This document shows positions 1 through 7,829 of a DNA stretch of 34,349 nt, in pieces. Numbering within the stretch: position 1 is the stretch's first letter; each line of letters starts with the position of its first letter. The notes below the pieces were generated by a model that was given only the letters and a program-made list of their open reading frames with translations, did not search any database and had not been told where the DNA came from. A program made the translations under genes and the position numbers. This DNA comes from DATJGF01 sp035495315 (GTDB taxonomy: Bacteria > Verrucomicrobiota > Verrucomicrobiia > Limisphaerales > UBA8199), in NCBI GenBank assembly GCA_035495315.1, contig DATJGF010000003.1, forward strand, positions 1 to 34,349, written 5' to 3'.

Positions 1-160
1 CTTCGAAAGTGATCGCCCGCTTCGGTTTGAAAATCGGGCGCGGCCATTGCAGACGCGGGATCACCGGTTTGAGCAGCCAGTCCATTCCGAGCGCGTGATT
101 GTGAATGCCGACGTAGGTAGCAGACCTTTCAGAATCTGGGATGTAACCCGCCGACCTGCC
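1..160 (-). CDS. Possible partial reading frame running off the left edge
   Basis: On the minus strand a frame is open from about 160 to the left edge and reads like protein: it contains the stretch YVGIHNHALGMDWLLKPV, followed by a Pro/Arg/Lys-rich run (PRPIFKPKRA). Third codon positions are mostly G or C, as in the real genes of the window. An in-frame stop lies at 163-161, so the frame enters without an obvious strong start; an internal ATG at 85-83 is possible. It may be the 5' part of a gene off the left edge or a remnant after a frameshift, since another minus frame is open through 510. I do not recognise the family. Confidence 0.3.
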
Positions 161-401
161 TCACCGATTCCAACGGCGAGGTCCAATGGACTTACCTGGC
201 GGCCGGCATTCCAGGAATCGATTTGATCGATGCTTTCGCCTATGACGTGGCAGACAGGGTCCAGTTCGAAGCGTTTCCAGGACGCCCGGGCTGCTGCTCT
301 CAGGGAGAGAGCGATGGGCAGCAAGCCGTGATGGAACTCCCATGAAACGTTCGGACGATTTGCTGCTACGCCTTCTGCTACGTAGCTCCTGCAGAATCTC
401 C

Positions 402-436
402 TTGGGGCGAACACCCCAATTTCATTTTTCTTTTCA
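402..436 (+). terminator. Hairpin followed by T-rich tract
   Basis: A perfect six-base stem (TTGGGG at 402-407 with CCCCAA at 414-419, loop CGAACA) is followed by a T-rich stretch (TTTCATTTTTCTTTT). This is the layout of an intrinsic terminator for plus-strand transcription entering from the left. No plus-strand gene is visible upstream in the window, so it may be unrelated to termination. It sits about 60 bases before the gene starting at 494. Confidence 0.35.
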
Positions 437-493
437 CCCTGCGATACTCTCAGGTTAAGTCCCAGGAAAGAGCAACCAAAACAGGTACAACTT

Positions 494-1381
494 ATGCAAA
501 CTTTTATCAAATCTCAGCAGATCGTTTGTTCTGCAGCTTCGAATGCCTCGATATCAAGACTGATTCCCTGGAGTCGTTCGGCTACACGAGGAAAAATTTT
601 CCAATGGGCATCTGTGTTGATCTCGGTCACGATATTGACAAGCCAGGCAGTAGCTCAGTCGTTCTTCTTCAGCACAGGTGATCCCGATGGCCGCATAGCC
701 ACTGCGGGGCGGTTTAGCGATAGTGGCCAGCAGATTGAATCGGCGGATGACTTCCTTCTGGATCAGGAAACCCTAATCCAACACGCCACTTTTACCGGGC
801 TACTGCCGCCAGGAACGCGGGCGAATGACATCGAAGTGGTGGACGTAGCAATCTATCCGGTCTTTCCAGAAAACTCGCAGAACCCGCCTTCCGGCAACGT
901 ACCGACCCGTGTCAACTCGCCGGCTGACGACGAGATCGACGCCCGTAATAGCGAAGAGGGCACGTTGCATTTCGGGCTTGCCATCGTGCAGGACAATTTT
1001 ACCGCTGAGAACTCAGTTTTGAATGGCATCAACCCCATCCCCAATCAGACGACGGGAGGTGAAGGTCCAGTGAGCGGAGAGGAAGTTCGTTTCGTTGTCA
1101 CCTTTTCCACTCCTTTTGATCTTCCGGCGGGCCATTACTTCTTTGTGCCTACTGTGAAAGTAAGCGAAGGCGAGTTCTTCTGGTTATCTGCTCCTAAACC
1201 AATTGTCGCGCCGGGGACCCCGTTCACGCCGGACCTCCAAAGCTGGATGAGGAATGAAGCGTTGGCGCCAGACTGGCTGCGGATCGGGACGGATATCGTC
1301 GGTGGCAGCCCCCCGCCAACATTCAACGCGTCCTTCTCCCTTCATGGGAGAGTCGCCCACGGCCCTTCGTCCGCGGAGTGA
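494..1381 (+). CDS. Secreted protein of unknown function
   Basis: This 295-residue protein begins with a long basic leader of about 35 residues, then a hydrophobic segment (about 36-52), and a likely signal peptidase I site after AVA (residues 52-54). The mature part is acidic and beta-rich, starting FFFSTGDPDGRIA, with no metal or nucleotide motif I recognise. It resembles anonymous secreted proteins with a predicted beta-sandwich found in soil bacteria; no membrane anchor or PEP-CTERM sorting tail is seen at the C-terminus. The only Met upstream of the hydrophobic segment is the first one, which fixes the start unless a GTG or TTG is used. It stands alone; the next gene is about 370 bases downstream. 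Function cannot be assigned. Confidence 0.75.
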   Translation: MQTFIKSQQIVCSAASNASISRLIPWSRSATRGKIFQWASVLISVTILTSQAVAQSFFFSTGDPDGRIATAGRFSDSGQQIESADDFLLDQETLIQHATFTGLLPPGTRANDIEVVDVAIYPVFPENSQNPPSGNVPTRVNSPADDEIDARNSEEGTLHFGLAIVQDNFTAENSVLNGINPIPNQTTGGEGPVSGEEVRFVVTFSTPFDLPAGHYFFVPTVKVSEGEFFWLSAPKPIVAPGTPFTPDLQSWMRNEALAPDWLRIGTDIVGGSPPPTFNASFSLHGRVAHGPSSAE

Positions 1382-1471
1382 CCTGGCAGCGACGGTCCTG
1401 CTAAAAGCAGCACTGTGTCGGTATAAAAAGGTTTGCCGTACGGTACGAAAGCGGCACTTATAAAAAACGTC

Positions 1472-1515
1472 CTACGATCAGAAGATTTCAGGTTCAACTC
1501 CTGATGGGTGCGCCA
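1472..1515 (+). tRNA. 3' fragment of tRNA-Arg(ACG), probable integration scar
   Basis: The stretch contains the 3' half of a tRNA: an anticodon loop reading CTACGAT (anticodon ACG), the 3' side of the anticodon stem, a short variable region, a perfect five-base T stem around TTCAACT (TCAGG with CCTGA), an acceptor 3' strand TGGGTGC, discriminator G and encoded CCA at 1513-1515. The 5' half (acceptor strand, D arm) is absent, so it cannot make a functional tRNA. A tRNA 3' half from anticodon loop to CCA is the typical core left by tyrosine-recombinase integration. No integrase and no second copy are visible in the window. Confidence 0.7.
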
Positions 1516-1749
1516 CTTATCAACCACTATCGAGTAGCAATGTTCCGGTGAAGGGGCCCAAAAACAACCCGCTTCGCGACAGAGTTGCACCCGAACCCTT
1601 GTTTAAAATCGGAGGGTTCCCGTCCCGTCCGACGATTGACTCCATGGCCGCCGTCCGGCGAATGGATCGTTGTTGCAAAGGAAGTTTGACGGCCTTGGGG
1701 TGTTCACCCTAGCCAACGAGCACAACGTTAACTATAATCAACTCCGTTA
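1516..1749. other. Gene-free spacer downstream of the tRNA fragment
   Basis: With the 90 bases before the tRNA fragment, this is a roughly 370-base gap between two secreted-protein genes. I see no convincing reading frame. An AT-rich run just before 1750 (ACGTTAACTATAATCAACT) could hold a -10 element (TATAAT at 1733-1738) for the next gene. Confidence 0.4.
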
Positions 1750-3075
1750 ATGTTCCCTTTAGCAGGAGTTGGCAGGGGCGTTAGAGTAGTGTTCTGCTTC
1801 TTCGCCGGTCTGTGTTTTCAATCACAAGCGAGTAATCTTTTTGTCTCCTCGCTAGGGAGTGATGACAATTCGGGAAGCTCATCGCAACCGTTTCGGACGA
1901 TCAGCCATGCTTATAGTTTAGCCTTGCCCGGCGATCGGATTCTGGTACAGCCCGGCGTCTACTCCGACTACAGCAGCAATTGGGGTCTCCATTTGGGCGC
2001 CAATGGGACGGCGTCCAGTCCGATCGTACTCAAGTCTCTGGTCAAAGGTGGAGCCGTCATTGACGGGCTCAATGCCTCCGACCGCAACCAGGGCATCTAT
2101 CTGGATGGCAGTTACAACGTGGTGGACGGTTTTGAGATTCGCAACGGCCCCAACGGCGGCATCCTTGTCTCCGGCAACAATAACCAGATCCTCAACTGCG
2201 AGATTCATAACAACGGCAACCCCGCCAGCACCAACACCGACGGCATGGACGGCGTTTATTCGGATTCCTCGAGCAGCGGCAATATTTATTTTGCCAACTC
2301 GATTCATCACAACGGGCGGATCGGCAGCAGTTTTGACCACGGTTTGTATTTGTGTGGCAAGAACGAGTCGGTGATTAATAACGTCGTCTACGGTAATGCC
2401 GCCAGCGGCTTACAAGTGGCCGGCTACACGACCGTCAGCAACATAAAAGTTTATAACAACGTGCTGGCGTTTAACGGGACCAGCGGGATAATTTTGTGGC
2501 AGAGCCTGAACGAGGTCGACATCAAGAATAACATCTTCTATCAAAATGGGCACTACGGAGTCGGTTCGTATGATGCGCACGGCGGCGGAGTGGTCCTGGA
2601 CCATAACCTGGCGTATGGCAACGGCTATGGGGGCTACAATCTCAGCGGCGACGGCTCTGATTACAGCTACACCCAGGGAACGGCCGTTTCCGGCGCGCCG
2701 GTGCTGGCCAATGTCAACCCGGCCGGTTTTGACGCCCATTTGTCGGACGGGTCGCCCGGCATCGCCGCTGGCGTAAATCTGTCCTCGGTTTTTACGACGG
2801 ACAAAGATGGTGCGCCGTGGCCCGCGTTAGGGAACTGGAACCTGGGTCCATATGTGGCGAGCAAGCCCCGCTTGAGCCTGGTGGTATCGGCAGGAATAAT
2901 CATAATTTCTTGGCCCGCTGGCTCGGGTGGGTACCAACTGGAGAGCAAGTCAATACCTTCCGTCAGCAGCCCTTGGACGGCAGTGACGAGTGTGCCGATG
3001 CTGGTGGGTTCCACTTATGAGGTACGGGAGCCGGCCGTGCTGGGCGGAAAGCTCTATCGGCTGCGGAGCCAGTGA
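1750..3075 (+). CDS. Secreted right-handed parallel beta-helix protein
   Basis: The 441-residue protein has an N-terminal hydrophobic leader (about residues 8-27) and then the LFVSSLGSDDNSGSSSQPF type opening shared by secreted beta-helix proteins (DUF1565/pectate-lyase-like fold). Residues about 75-330 carry the short Asn/Gly-rich turns of a right-handed beta helix (GNNNQILNCEIHNNG, VINNVVYGNAASGL, VDIKNNIFYQNGHYG). Such proteins usually bind or cleave polysaccharide outside the cell, but no catalytic set can be named here. The last 70 residues (from about 370) form a separate beta domain ending in YRLRSQ, containing ISWPAGSGGYQLESK; that pattern recurs at the C-terminus of verrucomicrobial secreted proteins. 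The start has no clear ribosome binding site. Confidence 0.85.
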   Translation: MFPLAGVGRGVRVVFCFFAGLCFQSQASNLFVSSLGSDDNSGSSSQPFRTISHAYSLALPGDRILVQPGVYSDYSSNWGLHLGANGTASSPIVLKSLVKGGAVIDGLNASDRNQGIYLDGSYNVVDGFEIRNGPNGGILVSGNNNQILNCEIHNNGNPASTNTDGMDGVYSDSSSSGNIYFANSIHHNGRIGSSFDHGLYLCGKNESVINNVVYGNAASGLQVAGYTTVSNIKVYNNVLAFNGTSGIILWQSLNEVDIKNNIFYQNGHYGVGSYDAHGGGVVLDHNLAYGNGYGGYNLSGDGSDYSYTQGTAVSGAPVLANVNPAGFDAHLSDGSPGIAAGVNLSSVFTTDKDGAPWPALGNWNLGPYVASKPRLSLVVSAGIIIISWPAGSGGYQLESKSIPSVSSPWTAVTSVPMLVGSTYEVREPAVLGGKLYRLRSQ

Positions 3076-3202
3076 AAGCGGACCTCACGTAGGCCTGCCG
3101 TTGCTCCGCATCAAAGTAGTCACTGCCGATCTCGGAGTATTGATCCTGTTCGTTTCGTTTTGTGGATTGATTTCACACCCCAATTCCACACCCTTTTCCT
3201 TC

Positions 3203-3601
3203 ATGGGCGTATGTGTATTGGTGACGAGTGGGGAGAATTTTGATGTCGATGAATACCTGCGGGAAAGTCCGTTCAAGCCGCAGCAGATTTACCGCAAAGG
3301 AGAAATTCCATCGAAGGACAATCCAGAGCGCCAACCGCTAACGGAGTCAGGATTCATCTTGCTCGTGAGCCAAGATGAGTATCCCCAGTTGATTGAGCAG
3401 GTCGTGCACGCACTGCGTTATTGGGAGGAAGAACTCCACTGGTTGACCGATGCGGGTGCTGACAAAATGCTCTTGGATTTCGGCATTACAGAGCAGACGA
3501 TGCTTCAGCGCCCCCAATACCTGCCCGCGGAATTGATCTCGGCGATGAGCCGTTTCGAGATGGGATTAGTTTTTTCTGTTATTCGGGGAGAAAGACATTA
3601 A
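3203..3601 (+). CDS. DUF4279-like small protein
   Basis: The frame is open from within the beta-helix gene, but the recognisable protein starts at the ATG at 3203: 132 residues beginning MGVCVLVTSGENFDVDEYL and continuing with FKPQQIYRKGEI. This matches the usual DUF4279 layout, where a beta strand with a Gly plus an acidic 'D-x-D-E' helix precedes a 'KP...GE' segment. The family is uncharacterised, and some members sit next to toxin/immunity loci, but no toxin is visible here. There is no good ribosome binding site at 3203, so an upstream alternative start is possible. The protein lacks a signal peptide and is probably cytoplasmic. Confidence 0.65.
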   Translation: MGVCVLVTSGENFDVDEYLRESPFKPQQIYRKGEIPSKDNPERQPLTESGFILLVSQDEYPQLIEQVVHALRYWEEELHWLTDAGADKMLLDFGITEQTMLQRPQYLPAELISAMSRFEMGLVFSVIRGERH

Positions 3602-3891
3602 CGCCCATCGTCGCTCGCGCTTCGTTTACTCGGGCTGCAACTTGGTTTGTTCCCACTCAAGGCAGGCCAGCCGGACTTTGCAAAGAACCGAGCCTTGCCT
3701 TTCGAATGCTTTACCACCCACCGCCTGATTGGTGTTGTTGAATTCGATGTTGGTTGACCGTTCGACCTCAAGCCGGCCGAGTTCGTGAAGCGGCACCAAT
3801 AGTTCGCAACCTTAGCCTATTTGCAGGCTAACACCCCATGGTGCGTCTCTCTTGCCGAGTCGATCTTTCTTTGTGCGGTTAATAAATCGAT
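3602..3891. other. Gene-free spacer
   Basis: About 290 bases without a supported reading frame, RNA gene or strong hairpin. I looked for an integron attC site after the preceding small gene and did not find a paired core. Confidence 0.4.
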
Positions 3892-4047
3892 ATGTTACGC
3901 CTCGTCTTACTCGTTTTTCTCATCGTATTGCTAATTGGTGCTCTTCCTGCCTGGCCATACAGTCATAGTTGGGGCTACTTCCCGAGTGGAGGTCTTGGAC
4001 TAGTTCTGCTTGTCCTGATAATCCTCGCTTTGGCTGGACGCATATGA
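3892..4047 (+). CDS. DUF3309 small membrane protein
   Basis: A 51-residue gene reading MLRLVLLVFLIVLLIGALP, then WPYSHSWGYFPSGGLG, then a second hydrophobic segment ending in AGRI. This is the whole DUF3309 pattern: two membrane segments around a conserved aromatic/Gly linker. The family is widespread in soil proteobacteria and other bacteria and often sits beside stress genes; its function is unknown. It lies 40 bases ahead of the CsbD-family gene on the same strand, which suggests a shared stress-responsive transcript. Confidence 0.8.
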   Translation: MLRLVLLVFLIVLLIGALPAWPYSHSWGYFPSGGLGLVLLVLIILALAGRI

Positions 4048-4087
4048 TTTTCCCACACCGAACAATTTCAAAGAAAGGCAATGATTT

Positions 4088-4285
4088 ATGAATAAACTTG
4101 AAACTAAAGGAAACTGGAACATCGCGAAAGGTAAGCTGAAACAGAAGTGGGCGAAGCTGACCGATGATGATTTGCAATTCGTCGAGGGCAAACAGGACGA
4201 ACTGATTGGCCGCATTCAGAAGCGCACTGGTGAAGAGCGGGCTGCCGTAGAAAAGGCCGTTCACGAAGCCCTGAAGGAGCCTTAA
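4088..4285 (+). CDS. CsbD family stress protein
   Basis: The 65-residue, charged and helical protein has the typical CsbD core: NWNIAKGKLKQKWAKLTDDD, then the FVEGKQDELIGRIQKRTG segment. The length is normal for the family. CsbD-like proteins are small soluble proteins strongly induced by general stress in many bacteria; the molecular role is not known. A purine-rich site (AAAGAAAGG) lies upstream of the ATG. It follows the DUF3309 gene by 40 bases, and a strong hairpin lies about 40 bases past its stop. Confidence 0.9.
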   Translation: MNKLETKGNWNIAKGKLKQKWAKLTDDDLQFVEGKQDELIGRIQKRTGEERAAVEKAVHEALKEP

Positions 4286-4322
4286 AAGGACACGGCGTTG
4301 GCCTAGTCTTGGGGCGGACCAC

Positions 4323-4348
4323 GCTACCCGGCGAGAGCGCCGGGTAGC
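4323..4348 (+). terminator. Strong hairpin after the CsbD gene
   Basis: A perfect inverted repeat (GCTACCCGGCG at 4323-4333 with CGCCGGGTAGC at 4338-4348, loop AGAG) stands 37 bases after the CsbD stop codon. There is no T tract, so it would act as a rho-dependent end, an RNA 3' stabiliser, or a bidirectional structure. Confidence 0.5.
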
Positions 4349-4365
4349 CGTCGCGAAATCGCCTC

Positions 4366-4433
4366 GGACCCGATTTTTGCGACCTAACTCGATGGCCTTG
4401 GATCGGATTTTTGCGGCCTAGCTCGATTTGGCC
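4366..4433. repeat. Imperfect tandem repeat, two units of about 34 bases
   Basis: Unit one (from 4366) and unit two (from 4400) share the core GATTTTTGCG, a CCTA block and the CTCGAT ending before GGCC, with several substitutions. No reading frame runs through them. They lie between the CsbD hairpin and a gene-poor stretch. Confidence 0.5.
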
Positions 4434-4629
4434 AAGCATTGAGCCTGGCCAGCTTCGAGGCTTCTTCCATCAGTGGCACGGGTCGATGACCACAACTGCC
4501 CTGACAGCTATGAGCTGAATTCGACGCTGAACTACCGACTGATTGACAAGAAGCTCTCGAGGGCGCGCAGTTAGTTGTGGAATACGAGACGGCTCGGAAG
4601 AGCGAGTTTTGACGGGCAGGAACGAGTAG

Positions 4630-4887
4630 CAGACTGAGTCGGTGCATTCGACGCAAGTCGCTACTCGGGCCGAGCGGCTCTTGCGGCCCACCAAAAACAT
4701 TTATGTCGGAGCGACTCCGCTGTTCGGATTGACCTCGCAGTCCCCGGTTGGGGAAGCTTATTTTCTCATCGGCGTCGACTTTGAACCGTTTCGTGGAGGT
4801 TCGTCCAAAGGCCAGGAGGGCGAAGAGGAGCCGGTCCCTACGGCTGCGCCGTCCGCGATAACGTATCACTGCCCTGTTCAAGACTAA
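4630..4887 (+). pseudogene. Possible remnant of a coding sequence
   Basis: Between about 4434 and 4935 no intact gene is visible. A plus frame open from 4630 contains a protein-like stretch, TKNIYVGATPLFGLTSQSP, followed by a short beta-like segment ending in GVDFEPF, reminiscent of the last strands of an outer-membrane barrel. It is preceded by an in-frame stop at 4627-4629 and continues into low-complexity, non-protein-like sequence. I read it as a possible decayed C-terminus, with low certainty. Confidence 0.2.
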
Positions 4888-4935
4888 CCCGTTTCCTATA
4901 GTGCGCGCCGAACGTACCCAGCATATGCTGCTGTC

Positions 4936-6162
4936 ATGGATTCTCTCATCGCCTCGGCAGCGCGGTTGCTTGCAACCGGAGATCCGCTTGGTGGGCTCAA
5001 GCGCGTCGCCCTGCGCGACGATCCGCCGGCGCTCGCGCTGCGCGGCATTGCGATGGCCCAGCTCGGCGACTACCAACGTGCGCGCCAGCTCTTGCGACGC
5101 GCCGCGCGCGGTTTCGGCGCTCGCGAACCCCTCGCGCAAGCCCGCTGCCAGGTCGCCGAGGCCGAGGTCGCGCTCGCCGCGCGCGATCTCACCTGGCCAA
5201 TGCATCGGCTCGGCTCCGCCGTTCACGCACTGGCCGCGCTCGGCGACCACGCCAATGCACTGCATACCCACCTGGTCGCGGCGCGCCGCCAGCTCCTCGT
5301 CGGCGAACTGAAAGGCGCCGAGCAGACACTGGCCGCGGCGGACACGGTTGAGGCAAATGTGCCGCCTGCGCTCACAGCCAGGGCCGAGCTCACCCGCGCC
5401 GAACTCGCCCTGCGCCGCGTCCGGGTCGCTGACGCCACAATCGCACTCGACCGCGCTCAAGCCGCCGCTGTCGCCTCCGGCATCCCCGCTTTGATTGCCG
5501 AGATCGGCCGGGTCCGTCGCGCCCTGTCGGCGCCGTCAGCGCGTCTCATCAGAGCCGGCGCAGTTCGGCTGGTCCGCCTTGACGAAGTGGAGGCCCTGTT
5601 CGCGTCCGGTGACCTCATTGTCGATGGCTGCCGGCGGGCGATTCGCGGTCGGGCTCGCACGGTCCCGCTGGCTCGACGTCCGGTCCTGTTCGACCTGGTC
5701 GGCGTCCTCGCCGAAGCCTGGCCGACCGACGTCCCTCGCGATCAACTGATCGAGCGCGCATTCAAGGCCCGCACCATCAACGACTCGCACCGGTCGCGGC
5801 TTCGCGTCGAGCTCGGCCGCCTGCGCGCCGCTCTGCGTCGACTTGCTCGCATTGTAGCGACGCGACGTGGTTTCGTGCTCGCCCCGATCAAAGCCGCTGC
5901 TGTCGTCGTGCTGGTTCCGCCGATTGATGGACCTGCCGGCTCGATACTCGCTCTGCTTGAGGGCGGCGAGTCATGGTCAACCTCGGCGCTGGCCTGTGCG
6001 CTGGGCTCAAGCCAGCGAACTGTGCAGCGCGCGTTGAGTCAGCTCGAAGAATCGGCGGCGGTTCGGGCGGTTGGGCGCGGTCGATCCCGCCGCTGGCTCG
6101 CGCCGGCGCTGGGTGGATTCGCGACAACATTGTTACTCCCGGGTGCGCTGGCGGTGGGCTAG
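4936..6162 (+). CDS. Regulator with helical repeats and two winged-helix domains
   Basis: The 408-residue protein is Ala/Arg-rich. Residues about 1-200 form TPR-like helical pairs (LRGIAMAQLGDYQRARQLLR and similar), fitting a protein- or ligand-sensing region. Residues about 240-316 resemble an OmpR/SARP-type winged helix: LARRPVLFDLVGVLAEAW, then an SRLRVELGRLRAAL recognition segment and a GFVLAP wing. Residues about 340-392 are a second MarR/ArsR-like helix-turn-helix (STSALACALGSSQRTVQRAL). It is probably a cytoplasmic transcription factor. Its stop lies nine bases before the next start, so the beta-propeller gene is probably its partner or target. The region is visibly more GC-rich than the flanks, which suggests transfer from a high-GC donor such as a myxobacterium or actinobacterium. 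Confidence 0.75.
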   Translation: MDSLIASAARLLATGDPLGGLKRVALRDDPPALALRGIAMAQLGDYQRARQLLRRAARGFGAREPLAQARCQVAEAEVALAARDLTWPMHRLGSAVHALAALGDHANALHTHLVAARRQLLVGELKGAEQTLAAADTVEANVPPALTARAELTRAELALRRVRVADATIALDRAQAAAVASGIPALIAEIGRVRRALSAPSARLIRAGAVRLVRLDEVEALFASGDLIVDGCRRAIRGRARTVPLARRPVLFDLVGVLAEAWPTDVPRDQLIERAFKARTINDSHRSRLRVELGRLRAALRRLARIVATRRGFVLAPIKAAAVVVLVPPIDGPAGSILALLEGGESWSTSALACALGSSQRTVQRALSQLEESAAVRAVGRGRSRRWLAPALGGFATTLLLPGALAVG

Positions 6163-6171
6163 TGTGGCGTC

Positions 6172-6837
6172 ATGAAAACGACGCGCAAAACTGAAAGTAA
6201 AGCCCGGCAAGCCGAAGTCCTACGCGAATACGGCCCCTTCCCCGGCATGGACCATATCCACGGCGTGACTTTTGACGGCACGCAAGTCTGGTTCGCCCGC
6301 GGCGAGAGTATCGTCGCGCTCGATCCCGGGAGCGGCGCGCTGGTTCGCGAACTGCCTGTCACTGCCGAAGCGGGCACTGCTTTCGACGGCAAGTATCTGT
6401 GGCAGCTGGCCGATGACCGGATCCAGAAAGTTGACCCGCGCTCAGGCAAAGTGGTCGCGACCATTCCGGCGCCGGCCCGCGGCCGCGATTCGGGCATGAC
6501 CTGGGCCGAGGGCACCCTTTGGGTCGGCGAGTACCGCGCCCGCAAGATCCATCAGATTGACTCCAAGACCGGCGCCATCCTGCGCACGATCGAATCCGAT
6601 CGTTTCGTTACGGGCGTTTCTTGGGTCAATGGCGAGCTCTGGCACGGCACGCTGGAAGAGGAGCAAAGCGAAATCCGCCGCGTTAATCCGGAGACTGGCG
6701 AAGTCCTTGAGCGGATTGAGCTGCCTGCGGGCGTTACCGTGTCCGGCCTCGAGGCCGACGGCGCGGGTGTTTTTTATTGCGGCGGTGCCAGCAGCGGCAA
6801 AGTGCGCGCGGTGCGCAAACCCCGGCGCAAAGTGTAG
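6172..6837 (+). CDS. Beta-propeller protein (glutamine cyclotransferase/Vgb-like)
   Basis: The 221-residue protein consists of repeated beta-propeller blades of about 40 residues with the signatures IVALDPGSGALVRELP, IQKVDPRSGKVVATIP, IHQIDSKTGAILRTIE and IRRVNPETGEVLERIE. That is the arrangement of the YncE, virginiamycin-lyase-like and glutamine cyclotransferase-like propellers. It lacks a signal peptide, so it probably acts in the cytoplasm. It starts nine bases after the regulator's stop and is probably cotranscribed. Ligand binding or a sensor role are both possible; no catalytic residues can be assigned. Confidence 0.75.
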   Translation: MKTTRKTESKARQAEVLREYGPFPGMDHIHGVTFDGTQVWFARGESIVALDPGSGALVRELPVTAEAGTAFDGKYLWQLADDRIQKVDPRSGKVVATIPAPARGRDSGMTWAEGTLWVGEYRARKIHQIDSKTGAILRTIESDRFVTGVSWVNGELWHGTLEEEQSEIRRVNPETGEVLERIELPAGVTVSGLEADGAGVFYCGGASSGKVRAVRKPRRKV

Positions 6838-6844
6838 AAGCGAG

Positions 6845-6898
6845 GTAAGGAGGCTTTGATGTAGGGTGAAAACGCCAAGGATATTTCGGCCTCCTTAC
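6845..6898. promoter_or_regulatory. Ten-base inverted repeat with a 34-base loop
   Basis: GTAAGGAGGC at 6845-6854 is perfectly complementary to GCCTCCTTAC at 6889-6898. It lies just after the propeller stop and about 75 bases before the DUF899 start, so it may be a terminator-like or leader structure, or an operator for the downstream pair. There is no T tract. Confidence 0.45.
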
Positions 6899-6975
6899 GT
6901 CGGCTCCTCCAATCAAAATGATTCCGAAAGTTTGAATCCATCCGAAAACACAACGAGCAAAGAAAGAAACATGTT

Positions 6976-7815
6976 ATGGCTGAAACTGAAAAAAACACAT
7001 TGAAACACGATCACAAGATCGTCACGCGCAAGGAGTGGCTTGCGGCTCGGCTCGACTTGCTGGCAGCTGAGAAGGAGCACACGCGGCGCAGCGACGAGCT
7101 GGCGCGGCGTCGGCACGAACTGCCGTGGGTGCGCCTTGACAAGCAGTACCGATTCGAAACCGACGATGGCAGCGCCTCGCTGGCGGACCTTTTCCGGGGG
7201 CGCTCGCAACTCCTGGTTTATCACTTCATGTTCGGGCCGGACTACGAGGCGGGGTGCATGACCTGCTCGACGATTGCCGACGGCTTCAACGGGTTCGCCA
7301 TTCATCTGGCCAGCCATGACGTAATGCTCTGGGCCGTATCGCGCGCGCCGTTGGCGAAGATCCAGGGATACAAACGGCGCATGGGCTGGAACTTCCCCTG
7401 GGCTTCCTCGTTCAATGGCGATTTCAACTTCGACTTCAACGCGTCGTTCACCGAGGAACAACAGCGCCAGGGGATCGAATACAACTACCGGCGCGAAGAC
7501 GCGTGGCAATCGCGCAGCGACGAAGGAATCAAAACCGGCATGGAGGGAAATCCTGTGGCCGTCAACGCAGCCGTCACCGGAACCGACGTCGCCACCTACA
7601 CGCGCGAGCGGCCCGGCATGAGCGCCTTCGTGCTACAGGACGGCGTCGTTTACCACACCTATTCGGCGTACGCGCGTGGACTGGACGGCCTCTGGGGTAT
7701 GTACCAATGGCTCGACCGCGCACCCAGGGGCCGCAACGAGACGGAAGGCGTCTGGTGGCGTCGCCGCGACGAGTACGGCTCGCCCGCGCAGAGTGCCGGC
7801 TCGTGTTGCCACTGA
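6976..7815 (+). CDS. DUF899 thioredoxin-like protein
   Basis: The 279-residue protein matches the DUF899 family from end to end: an N-terminal helix with EWLAARLDLLAAEKEH, the YRFETDDGSASLADLFRGRS segment, LVYHFMFGPDY, a CxxC pair in GCMTCS (Cys94 and Cys97), and the GWNFPWASSFNGDFNFDF region. The family has a thioredoxin-like fold and is thought to act in thiol redox chemistry in the cytoplasm; no substrate is known. Two more Cys and a His end the protein (SCCH), possibly metal-binding. The next gene starts 14 bases after its stop. Confidence 0.9.
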   Translation: MAETEKNTLKHDHKIVTRKEWLAARLDLLAAEKEHTRRSDELARRRHELPWVRLDKQYRFETDDGSASLADLFRGRSQLLVYHFMFGPDYEAGCMTCSTIADGFNGFAIHLASHDVMLWAVSRAPLAKIQGYKRRMGWNFPWASSFNGDFNFDFNASFTEEQQRQGIEYNYRREDAWQSRSDEGIKTGMEGNPVAVNAAVTGTDVATYTRERPGMSAFVLQDGVVYHTYSAYARGLDGLWGMYQWLDRAPRGRNETEGVWWRRRDEYGSPAQSAGSCCH

Positions 7816-7829
7816 TAGGAGGCGCACGC

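Noticed and set aside
3602..3891. Integron attC site after the DUF4279-like gene
   Set aside because: A TTAAC-like start is present, but no matching GTTRRRY core or symmetric stem is found at a suitable distance.
4384..5460. Minus-strand open frame of 358 codons
   Set aside because: It overlaps the well-supported regulator gene in very GC-rich DNA, where stops are rare on all frames, and its composition is Arg/Ala/Ser-rich without domain features.
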